Of a stretch of 64,000 bases of DNA, positions 1-13,829 are shown one piece after another. Below the pieces are notes generated by a model that was not told the DNA's origin, did not search any database, and saw nothing but the letters and a program-made list of their open reading frames with translations. The stretch covers positions 62,001-126,000 of the forward strand of contig JALRMH010000046.1 of the NCBI GenBank assembly GCA_026119935.1, written 5' to 3'. The stretch is from Endothia cerciana (taxonomy: Eukaryota; Ascomycota; Sordariomycetes; Diaporthales; Cryphonectriaceae). How positions within the stretch are numbered: the stretch's first letter is position 1; every line of letters begins with the position of its first letter. The translations under genes were made by a program, and so were the position numbers.

Positions 1-1240
1 AGTAGGTACGCTAATTTACCTGGTACAGCGCGAGCATTATCGTCGTTCTGATGGCCGTCTCCAGGTTCTTGACCGGATCGCGCAAGACCTCGTTTGTCGA
101 CTTCAGCGCCTCGCCGTACTTGACCCTGGACAGATGCTGCATCTCCTTGTCATCGTTCCGGTTACCCAGTGCGGCGAGCCCCAGGGCCGCCATGGCCGCC
201 TGCGACGAGGGGTGCTCGAACCATCCTAGACTGCCCAGCTCTTCTGGGCTCCTGACCTCATCTGGATACCCGAGGAGGTAGTGGTCGGCGTAGAATGATA
301 CACCTATTTCTGAAGGTGGCGTGGCGAGTCTTCGATACGGTCCTCCGGGTATACTGAGTGTCTCGAGGCGGTTGGCTGGCGCTCGCTGGACGGTTCCGGC
401 GTGGCCCGGTATTATTGGTGAGCGACTTTGACTTCTCGTACCTGCCTGTGATGATTTTGTCGATGCTGGAGATGTAGATGGAACTGAGACGGGGGGTGTC
501 GGCATTGCTGCTGATTCTGGTCCTCTTGATGACCCGGGGCGAGTGGTTGAGCCCCTGGGCCTCGCCGGGGCGGTCTTCGCAGTGCTGGAGGACGACGACG
601 CTTGCGATGATGAGTCGTCCACGCCCCATGCGGCGCGAACCCTCTTCTCCACCTTGCCCGTCTCGTCTCTGAACATCAATGACAGCTGGTCCCGGTAGCC
701 AGGGCACGCTTTCGATAGGCGGGAGCATTGTGTGCACTCAGGTTGTCTTCTGTCGCACTAAACCATCGCGGTCAGCGGCTAGAACACCTCACCGGCCCGT
801 CTCCCACCTGGCTCGGGAATCGATGGGTGTGTCTCCGGCGAGGAAATCAAGGTGAGTTGGGCAGATTCTTGACGGTTCTGAGGGTGTCAAAAGGGCCGGA
901 CCCGCACGGGCGGGCCCGAGAGGCGTCAGATGCGCGGCAGTCCATGCTCGTCGAGGGCATGCAGGCAAAAATATATTGAACATGCGTTAAGGGACGCTCA
1001 CGAGTCATGACGGGGCCCGCCACCTCTGTCGTCGAATGGTGACGGATGATCTCGAACGGCGAATCCCAGCGGTGTGGTGGACAAGCCCCGCGGGCTCTTA
1101 TGAGGGCTCGGGATAGGGACGAATAAGGCCAGGCCGGGGGAAGAGGGGATGGGGGGAGGGGGGGAATTCGCGGAACATACCTTGATACGGCGCTTACGGC
1201 ATGACAAGCAGCCTAGCGAGGCCTTCCCACAATACACCAT
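1..1240 (-). CDS. Zn2Cys6 fungal transcription factor, 3' end beyond the window
   Basis: Exon 1 is 1181-1240 (20 codons). A 423 nt intron (758-1180, donor GTATGT, acceptor TTTAG) follows, and exon 2 starts at 757. The intron splits the DNA-binding domain: exon 1 ends CLSCRKRRIK and exon 2 opens CDRRQPECTQCSRLSKAC. Joined, they give a complete binuclear cluster with spacing C-X2-C-X6-C-X6-C-X2-C-X6-C at residues 11-37. The typical motif CPGYRDQL follows, then a Ser/Pro/Arg-rich linker. The segment from about residue 140 (SVFYADHYLLGY-like) resembles the start of the fungal-specific middle homology region. The frame reaches a TAG at 11-13, but CAG|GTAAAT at 14-22 is a plausible splice donor. 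Family members are usually well over 400 residues, so the gene probably continues left of the window. It is expected to be a nuclear DNA-binding regulator; its target is unknown. Confidence 0.85.
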
Positions 1241-1912
1241 AGTCAAGACCAGGTCGTGCAGTCGCTCCTCCTGGTCCCGATGCGTTGGCACCCGTATCAG
1301 GCTGCCGGTAGTAATAACGTGGCGAACGGTTTTCCCCAAAGGGAAATCGTGGTCGAGGGCGTAGGGGGCAGGTATGGGGTGGCCTGCCTTAGGGTATGCT
1401 TCCGTCTGGTTCGTCGAGCCAATACCGAGAACCCCCTTCTCTACGTCTTCCTGCTACTGTCAGACCCTACTGAGGATAGACGTTGGCGGCTCCGGTGTGA
1501 TGGGCGGGAACGGGATCAGGGGCAGAGGAGGCCAGATCGGGAGTTCAAATAGGCAAGTGTTTCGTGTGAGGGAACAGTGTGTAAGTAGGCAGGTAGGGTA
1601 CTATGTATGCGTGTGGCGGGACTAAGCCGTTAGGGGCCCTGTCGAAAGGAGGTTGAAGGGGGTACACAGAACGACCACGCCTGTATGGCAGTACACCCGG
1701 CTTGCAGAACCGACCTCGGGACTGTGCTCCATCAAGCAGTCGAGTCCATCCCGTCGTGGGTCTGGGTGGGACAAGCCGGCAGAGGCGGACGGATGAGGCG
1801 GGGCGAGACTGGTCGCAGTACCTACCTGCGCGTGATGAGACCCGTACGTACGTATCCCTTCCGAGGGTGTGCGGATACGCCTATGTGGGGGTGGGGTGGG
1901 TGATGTAAGTCC

Positions 1913-1940
1913 GTGAGTGAGTGAGTGAGTGAGTGAGTGA
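1913..1940. repeat. TGAG tetranucleotide microsatellite
   Basis: Seven uninterrupted GTGA units followed by degenerate copies (GCGAGTGA). Confidence 0.95.
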
Positions 1941-4900
1941 GCGAGTGACCGACCAGGAGTCGCGACCGTCAGCGCCGGCTGCCCGGCTGTGATGGGTGAG
2001 GTGGGTGAAGTCACTCAGGCCCTCAGCCTTCCGGAGAGGATGGGCAGAGGTGCAGAATATCTCGCCCGCTGTCTCCAGGTCCCCCGGACCAAGGCACAGG
2101 TGGTAGACCCAAGGGGCTGGGTGGGGCCGAGGCGGATGGGGGAGCGAGGCAATATCAAGACCAAGATCCAAGGATGGCGTCCCGGCCTGCAGAGTTAATA
2201 GGAACGGAGCTCGACATGGCAGCGGGAAAGGCTGAAACTAACTTAGGTTTGGAAAGAAGATGCCAGAGCGGCGAGGGCTCTTGCTCGCCTCCTCCCCGAG
2301 ACCAGGTCTGCTCTATCGCCCGGCCTTGTTGGACTGGACACCCTGCGTTATTAGCCAAGTGACTCCAGGTATTGACAAGCCATAAGTATGGGGTCAGGAT
2401 GGCCCGGTGGGCTTGGTGGTGGACGGATGGCCTCTGGGTGTCGAACTGTGCAGGGCCTAGCCACAGGACTACGATGTTGGTCGTGTAGCGCGCCCCAAGG
2501 AAATCCAGTGGCCCACCCGTGCCCATGCCGTGTGCCCATGCCGTGCCCACGAACATGGCCCCACGACCTCCGGCTGCAAGTGTCTCGGTGTGTGTGTGTG
2601 TGTTCTGTGCCGAGGCCCCAGGAACAAGAGGAGCACTTGCAGGGCTTCCCGGGCGTCGTCCCATTTACCGCTCCATCAGCCCCATCAGGTCGAGCCTGTG
2701 CGAGACTCGTCAGATTCCCCTGGAGCATGGGTTAAGGGAAGGGGGCTGATACGTCCTTCTGTCATGGCACGCCTGTGCTATAGCACGGTATGAAGGAAGT
2801 ACTATGGGCAAGTATGAGGCCAAGATCCGCCGCGCTGGTTGGGGTGGGAACGGCAATGGAGCGGCGGGGGGGGGGGGGGGGCGGGGCTTGCATGCTGTGG
2901 CGTGGGTCCAGCAGGTGGGAAACAGGGCGTCAGGGCGTCTGGGCGTGCAGGCGGTTGATGAGACCTCGGAGCAATTTGGCTGCTGTGCATGGGCTTCAGC
3001 GCCCTGTACGCCCGTGCAAGCCCCTGACCTGCACGCGCCGCAGTCCGCTGTACCACGGTAGCTACCAGTATGTACGATGCCTGTAGGACGTGCCCTGGGC
3101 CGGGTTGTCTTTAGTAATCAGGCCTGGGAATATCTCATTGGATGGCCAAGGGCCTGTACGGGATAGACTTTCACCTCAATCTTCTGCCCCGTTCCACACT
3201 TGATACCTCGATAGACCTCTTTTTCCTTCTTGTTTTCCCCCTTCTTTTTCCTTCCTGCATGCTGCAGCGCCTACCTGCCCTGCACTGGTCATCTGCCTCG
3301 GTCCCCTCTTTAGTCCACATCGACAAAACGAGGATCCGAAGCCCATCGCCGCCTGCCCATTTCTTGTTTCACCCGGAGCTTGCACCATCTATCTGTCTGA
3401 TTCTCAAATTTCGAACCCCCCCCCCTGGTGATGAACCCTACCCACCACACATATTGCATCCTCACGGGCCTCCCTGCGCCTACGTCTCGAGATGACGAGG
3501 TCCACCGGGTCCTCACCAGCCTCTGTCCCACACCGTACCGCCAGCTTGGATACCCTGACCCGTCAGGCTGGTCGGTGGGTGCGATCCCTTCTCCGCAAGA
3601 CAGGGGCGCTGAAGGAATTATCGACTGGGGTTTTGACGCGGATGAGATGACCTGCCATGTGCGGTGCCACTAGGGTGGAATGGGTTGGGAATCCTCTCAA
3701 GATCCTGACGTACTAGACCACACAGTACATGGCACCCGACTTGCTGGGCCTCTCGCATCCGCCTCGCATCCGGATCCCCTTCGGAGCCCTGGCCCTGATA
3801 CACATCGAGTACCGACACCGACACCGACACGCACGCCCCCCTAACTCAGTAGTGCACAATTAACCTCGCATGTGTCAACCGTCAAGTGCCAACGGCTGGT
3901 TCTCCTGTGCGTCTTGTGTCACACCAGCCCATGCTCCCCGGTTTACTATTCCCCATGTCTCTCCCCAAGCCCTCTTGAATGCTTCCTGCCATCTGACGAT
4001 GCTTGTTTCAGCCCTGGGCCTGCGGCACACGAGCCACTACGGGATAGGACGAACGCCTCTATCACACAGGGGGTTGCTGGAACGTTAGGCAGTCGACCCT
4101 AGAAAGAACAGGACGCCGCCGGCGGAAGCATGTCAGGACGGCTAGCAGCTTCGTCGACTGCAAATCTCGGCCAGCATGCAACCACTTATCGCGGCCGGGC
4201 TAGTACACAAAGGTATTCGGGATCCTTCAATTCGGGGTATTGGTGAGATGGGCATCGCACCCCACTTTGAACAGCCTCGACCCAGCAGAGGGGGCCTGCG
4301 AGCACGTTGCAAAGTGGGCCTATAATCACCTCTGGCCCCGCCCAAGCAGATCCGCCTCGCCGGCCGGTACTGGCTGCGCCAGAGGACGAGGCCACGGAGA
4401 ATGCCGTCTCGCGTCGGAGCTAGATCCCGAAGCAGGATAACTGTGTGTTGAGGTACTAGTAACGGCTGCTGTGGGCTGGCTGCAGATATGACCCAACAGA
4501 TCATCGCTTTCATCTCGCATGCGGAGTATCTCGCCCGGAATTCCCGGGGATGAGCTCAGCGTCGTTGGAAGTTGCGACAAAGCTGATGGGCTTCCTTGCG
4601 GACGCCGCATCACGAATATTCCCGCGTTTCGGCAAGCGGGGCATTTCCTGACTCTCAGGGTCTGGCTAATTTGAATGTGACATGACAGGTCAGGCTGTCA
4701 GACCCGACCACCGGGGGCGTTCTGCCTGTCTCTGCAATGCATCACAGGCCTACCAAGGGAGCTGTGAATACCATGGTAGCAACGTGGCGATTGCGAAATC
4801 TCGACACCTGGCGAGGCCCAATCAGCCCCGGCAGGCAGAGCAACGCCGGTCTGATCGTCCTCCTGCATGCCCTCAGAGGAGCTGGATCTGCAACCGAGGT

Positions 4901-7597
4901 TCCCTGCCCCTGATGTGAGCTTCGCCAGCTTGGCCAGACCTGGAAGATCGGCCGTCCGCGCGCCCACCGCTCCCGCATTTTCCGGCCGATCCTCCAGTAT
5001 CCCCCTTGCGTCAGGAGAGATGCTCCAGGGAGAGACCGTGGCAGACCCTCAGGATCTACGGACGTACTCTATATCGACTGCCTCATATACATTGCGAGTG
5101 TCGTGATGCGGAGCCGAGTTTTCCGCAGCTCAACGCTTCGCCCACACAGCAGGCCCGAGACACATCACCGCCTGACTCCCTTCGCAGGCTTCATCTTAGC
5201 AGGGAGCCATCGTGGATCATGTAAAGGCGTCTATGGCCTCCCGTTTTCTGACTTGTCATATCCTGCCGGCGCTCTGCAGCGATACCGAGGGCTCGAGTCC
5301 TTGTCAATCAATCACTTACACCTGCAGCAGAAGTCCATACATACCGTGTGCCACAGATCCTTCCCGGGTAAACATTCTTAGCATATTCGATGGACGAGGT
5401 TATTCACAATGGGCCTGGGCGTCAAAGGTGACATGGCGTCTCTTTTACCATGGTACTGAGTCGCCCGATGCAGCTGCAGGCCGTTGATGGTCTAAAGGTA
5501 ATTTGGACCGCGCTCGTGGCTCTAAAGCCAATATGAGCGTTTCAGCTACAGAACGGGCCTGCAAGCCACTGGCTCGACCAGCTACTATGATATGACTACA
5601 TAGTAACTGTCGTCCACAACGGGGCAGCTGCTTGCCAAGGTGTCAGTCTTTTGCCGTCCGACATGAGGTTATACCTGGGACATGAACGGGGTCATCACTC
5701 TCGTATCCCGAGTGGACGGACGGGTGCCGTAGCCTCACGTTTGGACCCTAGGAAGAGACCATACCGCTGGGGGTCCAAGGCCGGAATGAGGTGGAGCGAG
5801 CCTTGTCTATATCTAACCCACGGATCTGAGTACGAGTATTTCCAAGTTCCCCATGAGGGACCCGCTGACGCCCGCCCACGCCCGAGAACGGTAAATGCCG
5901 TGGCGCATCGAGGAGGATTAGGCCCCCGGTTGGTGGTTTGGTTTTGATGGTTAAAATTTTTTTTATTTTTTATTTTATCAAGGAACCCAGATCGCCACCA
6001 ACCAGTTGTCGCATGGCTCTACTACTTCCGGCTAGTCCAACCTGGTGCCGCCCAATGGTTCCTGCACGGAAAGAAAATATCGGGCCCGAAGAAGGACGAC
6101 AGCCGCCACGCCACGCTGCAGAGTATCCTCGATGCGACTGTCTCTCGGGGGGGAAGGGGGCAGTTTTATCAGCAGACATATATATATATGTACATTTTCA
6201 TCTACCGTGGCGAGAAGACAAGCACCGACGCAGACAAGTAGCTGGGCCGGGGTCCCACTATCGTCAGACTCGAGGACGATGTCCTCCGCGGAGTTACCAC
6301 TCGTTCGGACCAGCCGGACGTGACGACCCCGGCGAGCGTTCATCTCGGGGTTTTTTCTTCCCCCTTCAATTTTCAGATCGACAAACACCCCTTGCCGCGT
6401 GTTCCCCGGCTGCCCTCGTAGCGCTAGACCAGATCAGGTGTCGTCATCCTCCGTGAATCTGCAGCAATCCATCACGCTACATGAACGATGGGGGGGGGGG
6501 GGAGGGGGCGCGTCCACCTGGTGGCGGGTGTCTGCAAGCAGGCTTCCGGTCACCGGGCTAGACGGGGTCTACAGGCTGTATACTGCAGGGAACGGGTGGG
6601 TACAGAGAGGGGTGAGAGATATGGCCCAGGGGAGGATGGCCTGGAGATGGGATCTTTCCAAGGGCGGGCAGACATGACGAAGATGAAGAGCAGGCAGTGC
6701 TGCAAGGCAAGGTGCCCAGCTTGCTGCAGGCGGGTTAGGACATGACCCGACGTCCTGCCAGCCCCCCTTAGCGAGTCCGATATACCCAGCCGTGCCCCCC
6801 CCCCCCCGCCCTGGGCCTTTGGTAGTACGGGCGGGTTATGGGGCTCAGGGTTAATTCCCATCGTGGGATGGGTTTTGGTGTGTGGGGGGCGAGAGAATGG
6901 GGGGGAGGGGGGGCAGGGGTTGTGGACTCTGTGCGATGCGGCGTGCCACAAGCAGATCTCGTCGAGTCCTCCAAAATGGTGACACGCGAGGTAAGAAGTA
7001 AAGTGTGGATGGGTGGGTAGGCGTGGTAGGTTGGCCGGTTGGTTGGCCGGTGGTATCACAGTAAGACAGACCTTTGCAAGAAACAGATGCCCGGGAGAGG
7101 CCGCCACACTACCGCCCGGCAGCCCACCCCACGACGACGACCACCGCCACCACCGCGGCAGAAGCAGATTTGACAGCTGTCGTTTGTTGCCCTGGCAGCG
7201 GTCCCTGCGCACCCCCAGTCCACGCGGGCAACGGGCACATCTTCGTTGGCCGGCGGAAGACGCAGCGCACCACGTACTACTTGGCACATGGTCCCACAGA
7301 GGGATGACGGTTGTGGATTCCCCATCCCCTTCAATGGTCTTGTAAGAACGACCTCGGATGGATAAAGTGCCGTGTCTTGTGGTACACGGGATCGAGCAGA
7401 ACCCCGAACCAACCTGCGAGGGCGCCGGATCGACCACTATTATTTCCTGACCTGTGGGTAGCCATGGGCACTCTGCTTCGCCCTACTGCCGCCCCAGCAA
7501 TCGACATGACATGCCATGCCTCTCGAGGAGGTGGGAAATTCGAATATGCGAGGGCGATATCGGGTCATAGGCGGCCCCTAGAGAAGCACGGCCAAGG

Positions 7598-7657
7598 CAC
7601 ACACACACACACACCTGCCTGGATTACTATGTATGTATGCATGTATGTATGTATGTA
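7598..7657. repeat. AC dinucleotide run followed by ATGT tetranucleotide run
   Basis: A perfect CA/AC run at 7598-7614 is followed 15 bp later by about seven TATG units with one C interruption (7629-7657). Confidence 0.9.
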
Positions 7658-8229
7658 CTGTTCCGACGGGGTCCTGATCGGGCCGCCCCACTCCCATCTC
7701 GGATGCTGACCGCGGAAGATAGGAGGAAGGGGATATGTTGATCTGCATAGCAGAAGGCTCTCGTTCTCCCGGACCACGAGGTACGACATTGCTCTTCACT
7801 CCATAGCACTCGTCACGGGGCGTCGCGAAGGAGCAGGTTGGAAAGTCGGATCCGGGGTGAGGGGGTATCAAAGCAAGCGCCGATGCAATTTCTTGTCTTC
7901 TAACCTGGCTTTGTGGTATAGTTCCCAAGACGACCCGAGATAACTGGAAGCGGGAGAGACTCCGCGAGAGACCAAACAAGCATCCACCTCTGGTGAAACC
8001 CCTACCCAAGAGAAGGCGCAGGTGCAATGATCATAAGCAGCTCATTTAAAAAAAAAAAAATAAAAAAAAAAAAAAAGGATTACTGTACAAGCCGGACCCC
8101 CCGGCGTCTACATCACCAACCACAGCGCTCTCTGTCCCCAGCATCGGGAAGGATCCTTTCGACGTGCTGACCCCTTCTTAACTGATCTGGAGACTCTGGA
8201 GAGGCGCCTGCCTGTGCCGCGCGCCAAAT

Positions 8230-9529
8230 CTACTTGCGCTCCTGCAGGGCATGGGCCTCGATGTCGGAGCCGTGTGAGGAGGCCACGCGGGCCTGCCTCT
8301 TTTGCTGCTTGAAGCTCATCTGCACGTAGCGGCCCGGGGGGGTGAAGCAGAAGATGACGGTCAGGATGAACATAGGTATGGTGTCGAAAACGTATTGCCT
8401 GTGCGGGTCAGGTCATGTCAGCCAGGCTCGGTGGTCTTGATGGGGGTTGGTTGGCCAGGGGCCCAGAGTCTCAAACTTACACCCACTCGCGCTTGCTGGG
8501 GTAGCCGTTCCTACCCTCGGCGAAAGCAACCTCACGGTAGATGGTTCGGACCTGGGGACGTGGAGTCAGCCATGTGCGTGGACATCCCACCACCCCTCCC
8601 CACAGATCGCTGTCCTTTCAAGGCCGCCAAGGGGTAGCGACGTACCATGATGAGAGCGCACGAGATGTTGACGACATATAGCAGGAGTTCCCAGTTGGGC
8701 TTGAGCTTCCGGCCGTCGATGCCCTCGACCGTCACGTACTTCTCGCCGGGGATGGGCTGCAGCCTCTTCTGCAGGTCGGCCTTGAAGCGCTTCGCGATGA
8801 TGTGGAAGCGCACGGCGATGATGGAGAACAGGCCAAAGGCCAGGATCTGCACCGACACACCGGCCAGGGCGATGTCCTTGCCCTTGTGCACCTTCTCGAG
8901 GTAGTTCGGGTCCGTGATGGAGGTGCCGGCGATCATGACGGCGCCCACCAGCTGGAGGAAGAGGGCGGCGACGTCGAAGCCCACGAAGATCGGGGTACAC
9001 CAGCGGGCTGGGGGGTTGGGGGTTGTGCCGGTCAGTGAGCTGTTCCACCCTCGCTGTTGGAACTTGTCGTCGACGGCGGGCCTTTGAACTTACGAGGGAC
9101 CCAGAGGAGCTTGGTCGACCTGTGCTCGGCCGGGACGACATGGAACACTATCCGCCCGAAGACGACGTAGATGATTCCCGTCATCAACACCGGTGCCAGC
9201 ACGATCAGGACGTACTGCGCGACGAACGGCGGCTTCTTGCTCGTGTCCTTGGACGACGCGATCCTAATGCCATAACCGAAGCACTCCACTGGAGACAAGA
9301 CGTCAGTCACGAAGCCCGAGGTGGACACGCCTCATGGATCCAGCCCGGTAGCGGATCACGTACTTGCAACAGCGACGACCATCACGATCCAGATCCAGGC
9401 CTTGTGCCTGATCATCTGGACGGCGTGCGCGATCATGGTCACGGCGAACACGGCCGTCGCGGCCACGGCCGCACCCGTCACAGGTTCATAGGCATACCAA
9501 TTCGAAACACCGCCTGCGAGAGTCGCCAT
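8230..9529 (-). CDS. RTA1-family seven-transmembrane protein
   Basis: Five exons: 9364-9529, 9094-9288, 8646-9007, 8481-8551, 8230-8398. All phases agree and the total is 963 nt, 320 residues. The product is a polytopic membrane protein of the fungal RTA1-like (lipid-translocating exporter) family. Members have been linked to 7-aminocholesterol resistance and sphingoid-base export, but the activity is not proved for most. Family landmarks are an N-terminal hydrophobic helix near residues 18-38, ECFGYGIR at the start of exon 2, PRWCTPIFVGFD opening exon 3, QLVGA, the LQP...GEK loop, a charged EFA-like stretch (VRTIYREVAFAEG), REW near the end of exon 4, and a terminal helix followed by a short charged tail. 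Seven hydrophobic segments and the length fit the family. Start chosen at the first ATG in frame, directly before the first helix. Expected location is plasma or endomembrane. Confidence 0.9.
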
Positions 9530-12500
9530 TGTTATCGGTGGAGAGTGATCGTGTCTTCCTCAGTGGCTTTTCCCCTCTGGTACCCGTCTGTCGGTTCCCG
9601 CGAGATGTGGGTTCTCTGTTTGCCAGTGCTGATGCAAAGGGGAGACAAGGGAGTCCGTCGTCGACCGGATCGAACCAAACACGGGCAGACTAAAGAGGAG
9701 GACAGCTCCAAACCTATTAAAGCCGGGTAGGGAGGGACGAAAGGGCGATTGCGGGCCAAGGCAACCGGATGGCCGAAGAGAATAAAGGGCTCAGGAAGCG
9801 TGAGGTCGGAAAAGGCAGGTCGCATTGGAATGGGCATCTGGGGCCCGGGGCATCTTTATCATGGCCATCATCGGCCGGGCACACACCTGGGTAACGGCGT
9901 CGAAAGGCCCGTTGTGCGCCAGGCATGAAGGGTCCTTGTTTGGCCCCATCCCCCGGCATACATAGAGAACTACTAATCTCGCTGTGTTGGTAAGCCGCAG
10001 GGTCGGAGTATCGTGCTGTCGGCCACAAGGCTGCGCAGGTACGCATGAGAGTCTGCACAGGGCCGACTGTCTCCACCGAGCCTGGGGTTCATGAGCCCGA
10101 CGCAATGGCGTGCCAATGCTTGGCCTGACGATAAGTCCAAACCCCCTCATGCTGCACTTTTTGGATCGTCCCAACTAAAGCCTTTCCCGTGCCCAAGGAA
10201 AGACCTGGTGGTCGCTGAGGCCGGAAAAGCAAGCATGAACTCAACACGAGACACGATCGTTGCGTGTCGAGAGGGCGGTGCCACGAGGGCCCTGCAGGGC
10301 CGGCGCCCGTTTGAGAATAGTCCAGCCCTCAGGCCCTGGGAGTGCGATCGGGTGTCGGTCTTCTGGACCTCCGTGACATCTGGTGCCATCCCCAAAGAGC
10401 TCAAGCGCGCAACCCAGAACAGGAGGAGGCTAAGGCTGCATGTCGCCGTTGGACAGCTGATTGGCTGGACAGATAGCCATCCCTGTGGAAATCATCGGCA
10501 TGTGCAGCGAGACCCACCGACGGGCATGATGGCCGCATGTAAAAAGGATTGGGTGTAGGATGGGGTTGGGGTGAAGATGTGATCTTTCAATTTTATGTTT
10601 TTTTGCCCCCGGTTCTCTGGCAGCTGTAGACGAGGGCAAACTCCTGAGGGCGTCCGGCTGCGATCAACCACGTTGATTTCCCGAGCAGCTTGGCTGTAAC
10701 GTCGCGTTGATGTCGTCACGATATCTTGAGAGGCGAGGCAGGGCGGAAGGCTGCCGGGCGAGGCTGTGCACCGGTATCAGGAAGACTGAGTGACTGAGCT
10801 CCGGAAGCTGCTGACGGTTGGGACCAGCCAGCATGGGCCCTACTCGAGCAGCCTACCGACATCCGTGTCTCCGATCCCAACGGAGGCAGGCTGTGCAAAG
10901 TTCCGAACAGCATAAAAGAAAGAAATGCAGGCGATGGTCACCCAAATGAACACGATAGCCCAGCAGCCCCAACATCGACCGGGCGCTGCGGCGCAAGGAC
11001 CACAGACCTCCATCTCGCCCCGACGAGGAATATACCCTATTTCGGTCGTTGAATCGACGTGGGGGAATAGGCCCGCCCGCCCGAGCAAAAGGAGCACCCC
11101 GCCCGGCTCGGTGATGGTGGTGGCGGTGGTGTTACGGTTCCCGAAACCTTGCCAATCTATCAGTCTAGAACCAGCCCCTGGACAATATCCGGAAGCTGTT
11201 ATTGAGGCGCGTCTCGGGCCAGCCCGCAGGAATTGGCCAATCTGCATGCCGAATTGCGACGCTGTGATGGGCCGAGAGGTCTCAGATGGCAGACGCACGG
11301 AAGCTTGAAAGAAGGTTCTCCTGGATCAGCTGAATGATGATGACACCTTTTGGACTGCTGTTACATATGCGCATGCTCACGAGTCCGACCTCCATCACGA
11401 TACTCCCACTTCCACCATCCGAGCTCACTCACAACATGTTGCTCTGCTGTAAAGGATTCGACCCTGACGTTAGGGCTGGGTGGCCAGATCTCGGATGCCA
11501 CGCACCATTGGGAAGAGCGTTGCGTCCGCGGAGGGACTTATGGTGATGACGACATGCAGCTGGAAGCGCACCTGGGCAGCCTCACCGGAGCTGGCCATGT
11601 CCGCGGTGGCCATGAAAGGACACCGGAACGATGGCTTTCCAGGCCGGGCACCCCTCGGAGCGAGCTCTTATTGACGATCAGGTGGCCAGTCAGAAGACCA
11701 CATTGCTGCCAGGACATCACGGTGACGGACGTGCGGGAAAAGGTGGGCTCATACCGTGTCTCTTCACTGTGACCTGAGGTTCCGTTGGGGGATGATGAAG
11801 GAGAGAATATATAAAAGTCGAAGACGAAGCACCCAGAAAGAGCGTTGAATGCCACGGCGCAGGGATCGGCGTCCTCCCCCGGTACCCGCAACGCTGAACC
11901 CAGGCGAAGTTTCCATTCGATGTTGGGGACTTGCCCTGCCTCTGGAGTTTGATGCGGCCTATCCACTGGTCAGCCCTCCTTTCAGCTGACGCATCCAAGC
12001 TCCATCTCGCAGCGCTATTACCCTGTTGCTCTTGTCGCGGCAGCTGTACTGTTCTGGAAAAGAGGGCGGGAAAACCCCCGGGAGGTGGGTTGTCTACTCG
12101 GTGTCTCTCTCTACCTCAGAAATGAGGACTGTACGACCACGGACCCGCTTGTTCTCGCGCAGGGAGAGCATCATCGACTCCAAGAGCGAGAGCAGAGTCA
12201 CTGATGGTCTATCAGTTGGTATGCCGGACGTGCAATGAGCTACCGGAACAATATGTGATGGCACGGTTGCCGATACGTCCGTTGTTGTGAGGGTTGGCAG
12301 CGGCACTGAGAGGGTGAGGACAGTAGCCGAAGCTGGAAGACTAACACATCTTCAACCGGTCGTGGCCTTGCAGATGACTTTTGTGCGAAGTTCAAGTCAG
12401 GGAAAGACAGATTTCAACGCAGCTACCATGTGACGATTCCACCTCAAGGACACTCTGATCGCTACTTCCCCGAGTAATTAGGTGAGTTTACTACTTTCTC

Positions 12501-13829
12501 GATGGGAATTCCTGTGGCTCATCCACCTGCTGACGGGCCTGAGCAGATCAAGTATCCCCGGGGCGGTGGACTACACGGCCGCGAGTACTTCGCGTTACGA
12601 TCCGGAGCATAGCCCCGAGCCGCTTATATCGCGTTCGATACCAGATCGATCAGGCATTGAGGTCGTCATCCTTCCATAGCCCTCTCTTGATGGACTCTGG
12701 GGGCCCCGGTATTTTGTCGCGCAAGGCAGACGCGGCGACGTCTGGATGAACCCCAGCATCAGGTCGCTCTGCTGTTTCCCGACCTGGACGATGGCACTGT
12801 GGGCTGAGAGCAAAGGCATATGGGGGCACTAGCAGCACGAGTCCCTGGGTGGGTGCCTCTCAAAGGGAATTGATGCCCAGCTCTGACCGTATGTGCGCTT
12901 ACCACTGCTTCCCATCCATGCCGATGCTGGACAACGACGGGATCGGGGTCCATCAGGCTGTATAACAGACTATATGTACCAAATGAGAACACGAGAGTCA
13001 TTTGATGCATCGAGGCAAGTTTCTAGCACGACGGATCATTCAGGGAAATAGATACAAATGGAAGCGTTTTGGGAGGCAGTGGTGAGAAGCGTCCAGGACC
13101 TCGTCGAGCCGGTGACTTGGAGGTGCCTGGCTGTCACCTTAGCAAGTAAACGAGTCCTTGAATTTTTAAAAAAAATTTTTTTTTTTTTAATCTTTGAACC
13201 ACGTGTTTTGTCAGGACTTAGAACTAGATGCCGGAGACAGCTATTTCTCATCTCCAGATCAAGCCGGATGTACCTCAGAATGTGGATTGCTGTCTCGGTG
13301 GAACCTCTCCATGAAAGGACGAACTTACTGACCAACTGGCCCGGGGAGAGGATATCTGAACTGGAGGGAATGGAGCCGTATCTGATGGTGAAAGTCTGAG
13401 GCGAACGAAGCCCAAGTTGGCCCTGGGACCCTTTGAATAGTCGATAATCACAGCGTCTTTGGGATGCTTGTTGCATCATTGATTTTGAGAGCTGCCAGCA
13501 GCAGTGCGGCCGGTGTGCTCCCTGGCCTATGAGGTGGGCACTCTCTGGAGGGTTTCGGATGCATCAGTCAACGCTGTGCAGCTCAGATGAAGATCTGAAG
13601 ATGTTGTTGATGAGCCAGGGCCCTCGAGCATCCGAATGACAGGTTCGTTGCGAAAGCCGGTGCGGGTGAAGAAGCTGAGCTGCTGCGAACGTCTGGAAGG
13701 CCTATATTGCTAAGACGGTACCCCCACAACGTGCCTACTCCCCCCCGGAACGAGGGTAGCCCTCTCGAGGAAAAAGTGCGCCTTGGCCACCTGAGGGGAA
13801 CCCTGCTCTTTCCACATTTGTGCCTGACC
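9530..13829. other. Gene-free stretch between the RTA1 gene and the G3BP leader
   Basis: No frame shows family-level protein character. It includes a GC-rich section, a T-rich tract next to A-rich DNA near 13165-13190, and one minus-strand frame (10840-11298) whose C-terminal 57 residues contain a single hydrophobic segment (CWAIVFIWVTIACISFF). That frame could be a microprotein or chance. Confidence 0.5.

Larger units (their letters stand above)
1241..8229. other. Gene-poor stretch upstream of the Zn2Cys6 gene
   Basis: I find no open frame with recognisable protein character on either strand in these 7 kb. Frames present are low-complexity Pro/Gly/Ser-rich readings of GC-rich DNA. The stretch holds a TGAG microsatellite (1913-1940), a 16-base G run (2866-2881), 13-base G and C runs (6490-6502, 6795-6807), an AC run (7598-7614), an ATGT run (about 7629-7657) and an A-rich tract (about 8047-8077) just past the 3' end of the RTA1-type gene. 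It may be regulatory DNA of the transcription factor, or carry lineage-specific genes I cannot recognise. Confidence 0.5.

Noticed and set aside
6550..7437. 295-codon minus-strand frame
   Set aside because: Low-complexity Pro/Ser/His/Arg sequence without any conserved block, interrupted in meaning by simple repeats; no plausible exons.
9023..9730. 235-codon plus-strand frame
   Set aside because: It is antisense to the RTA1-type exons, which have convincing family motifs and splice sites.
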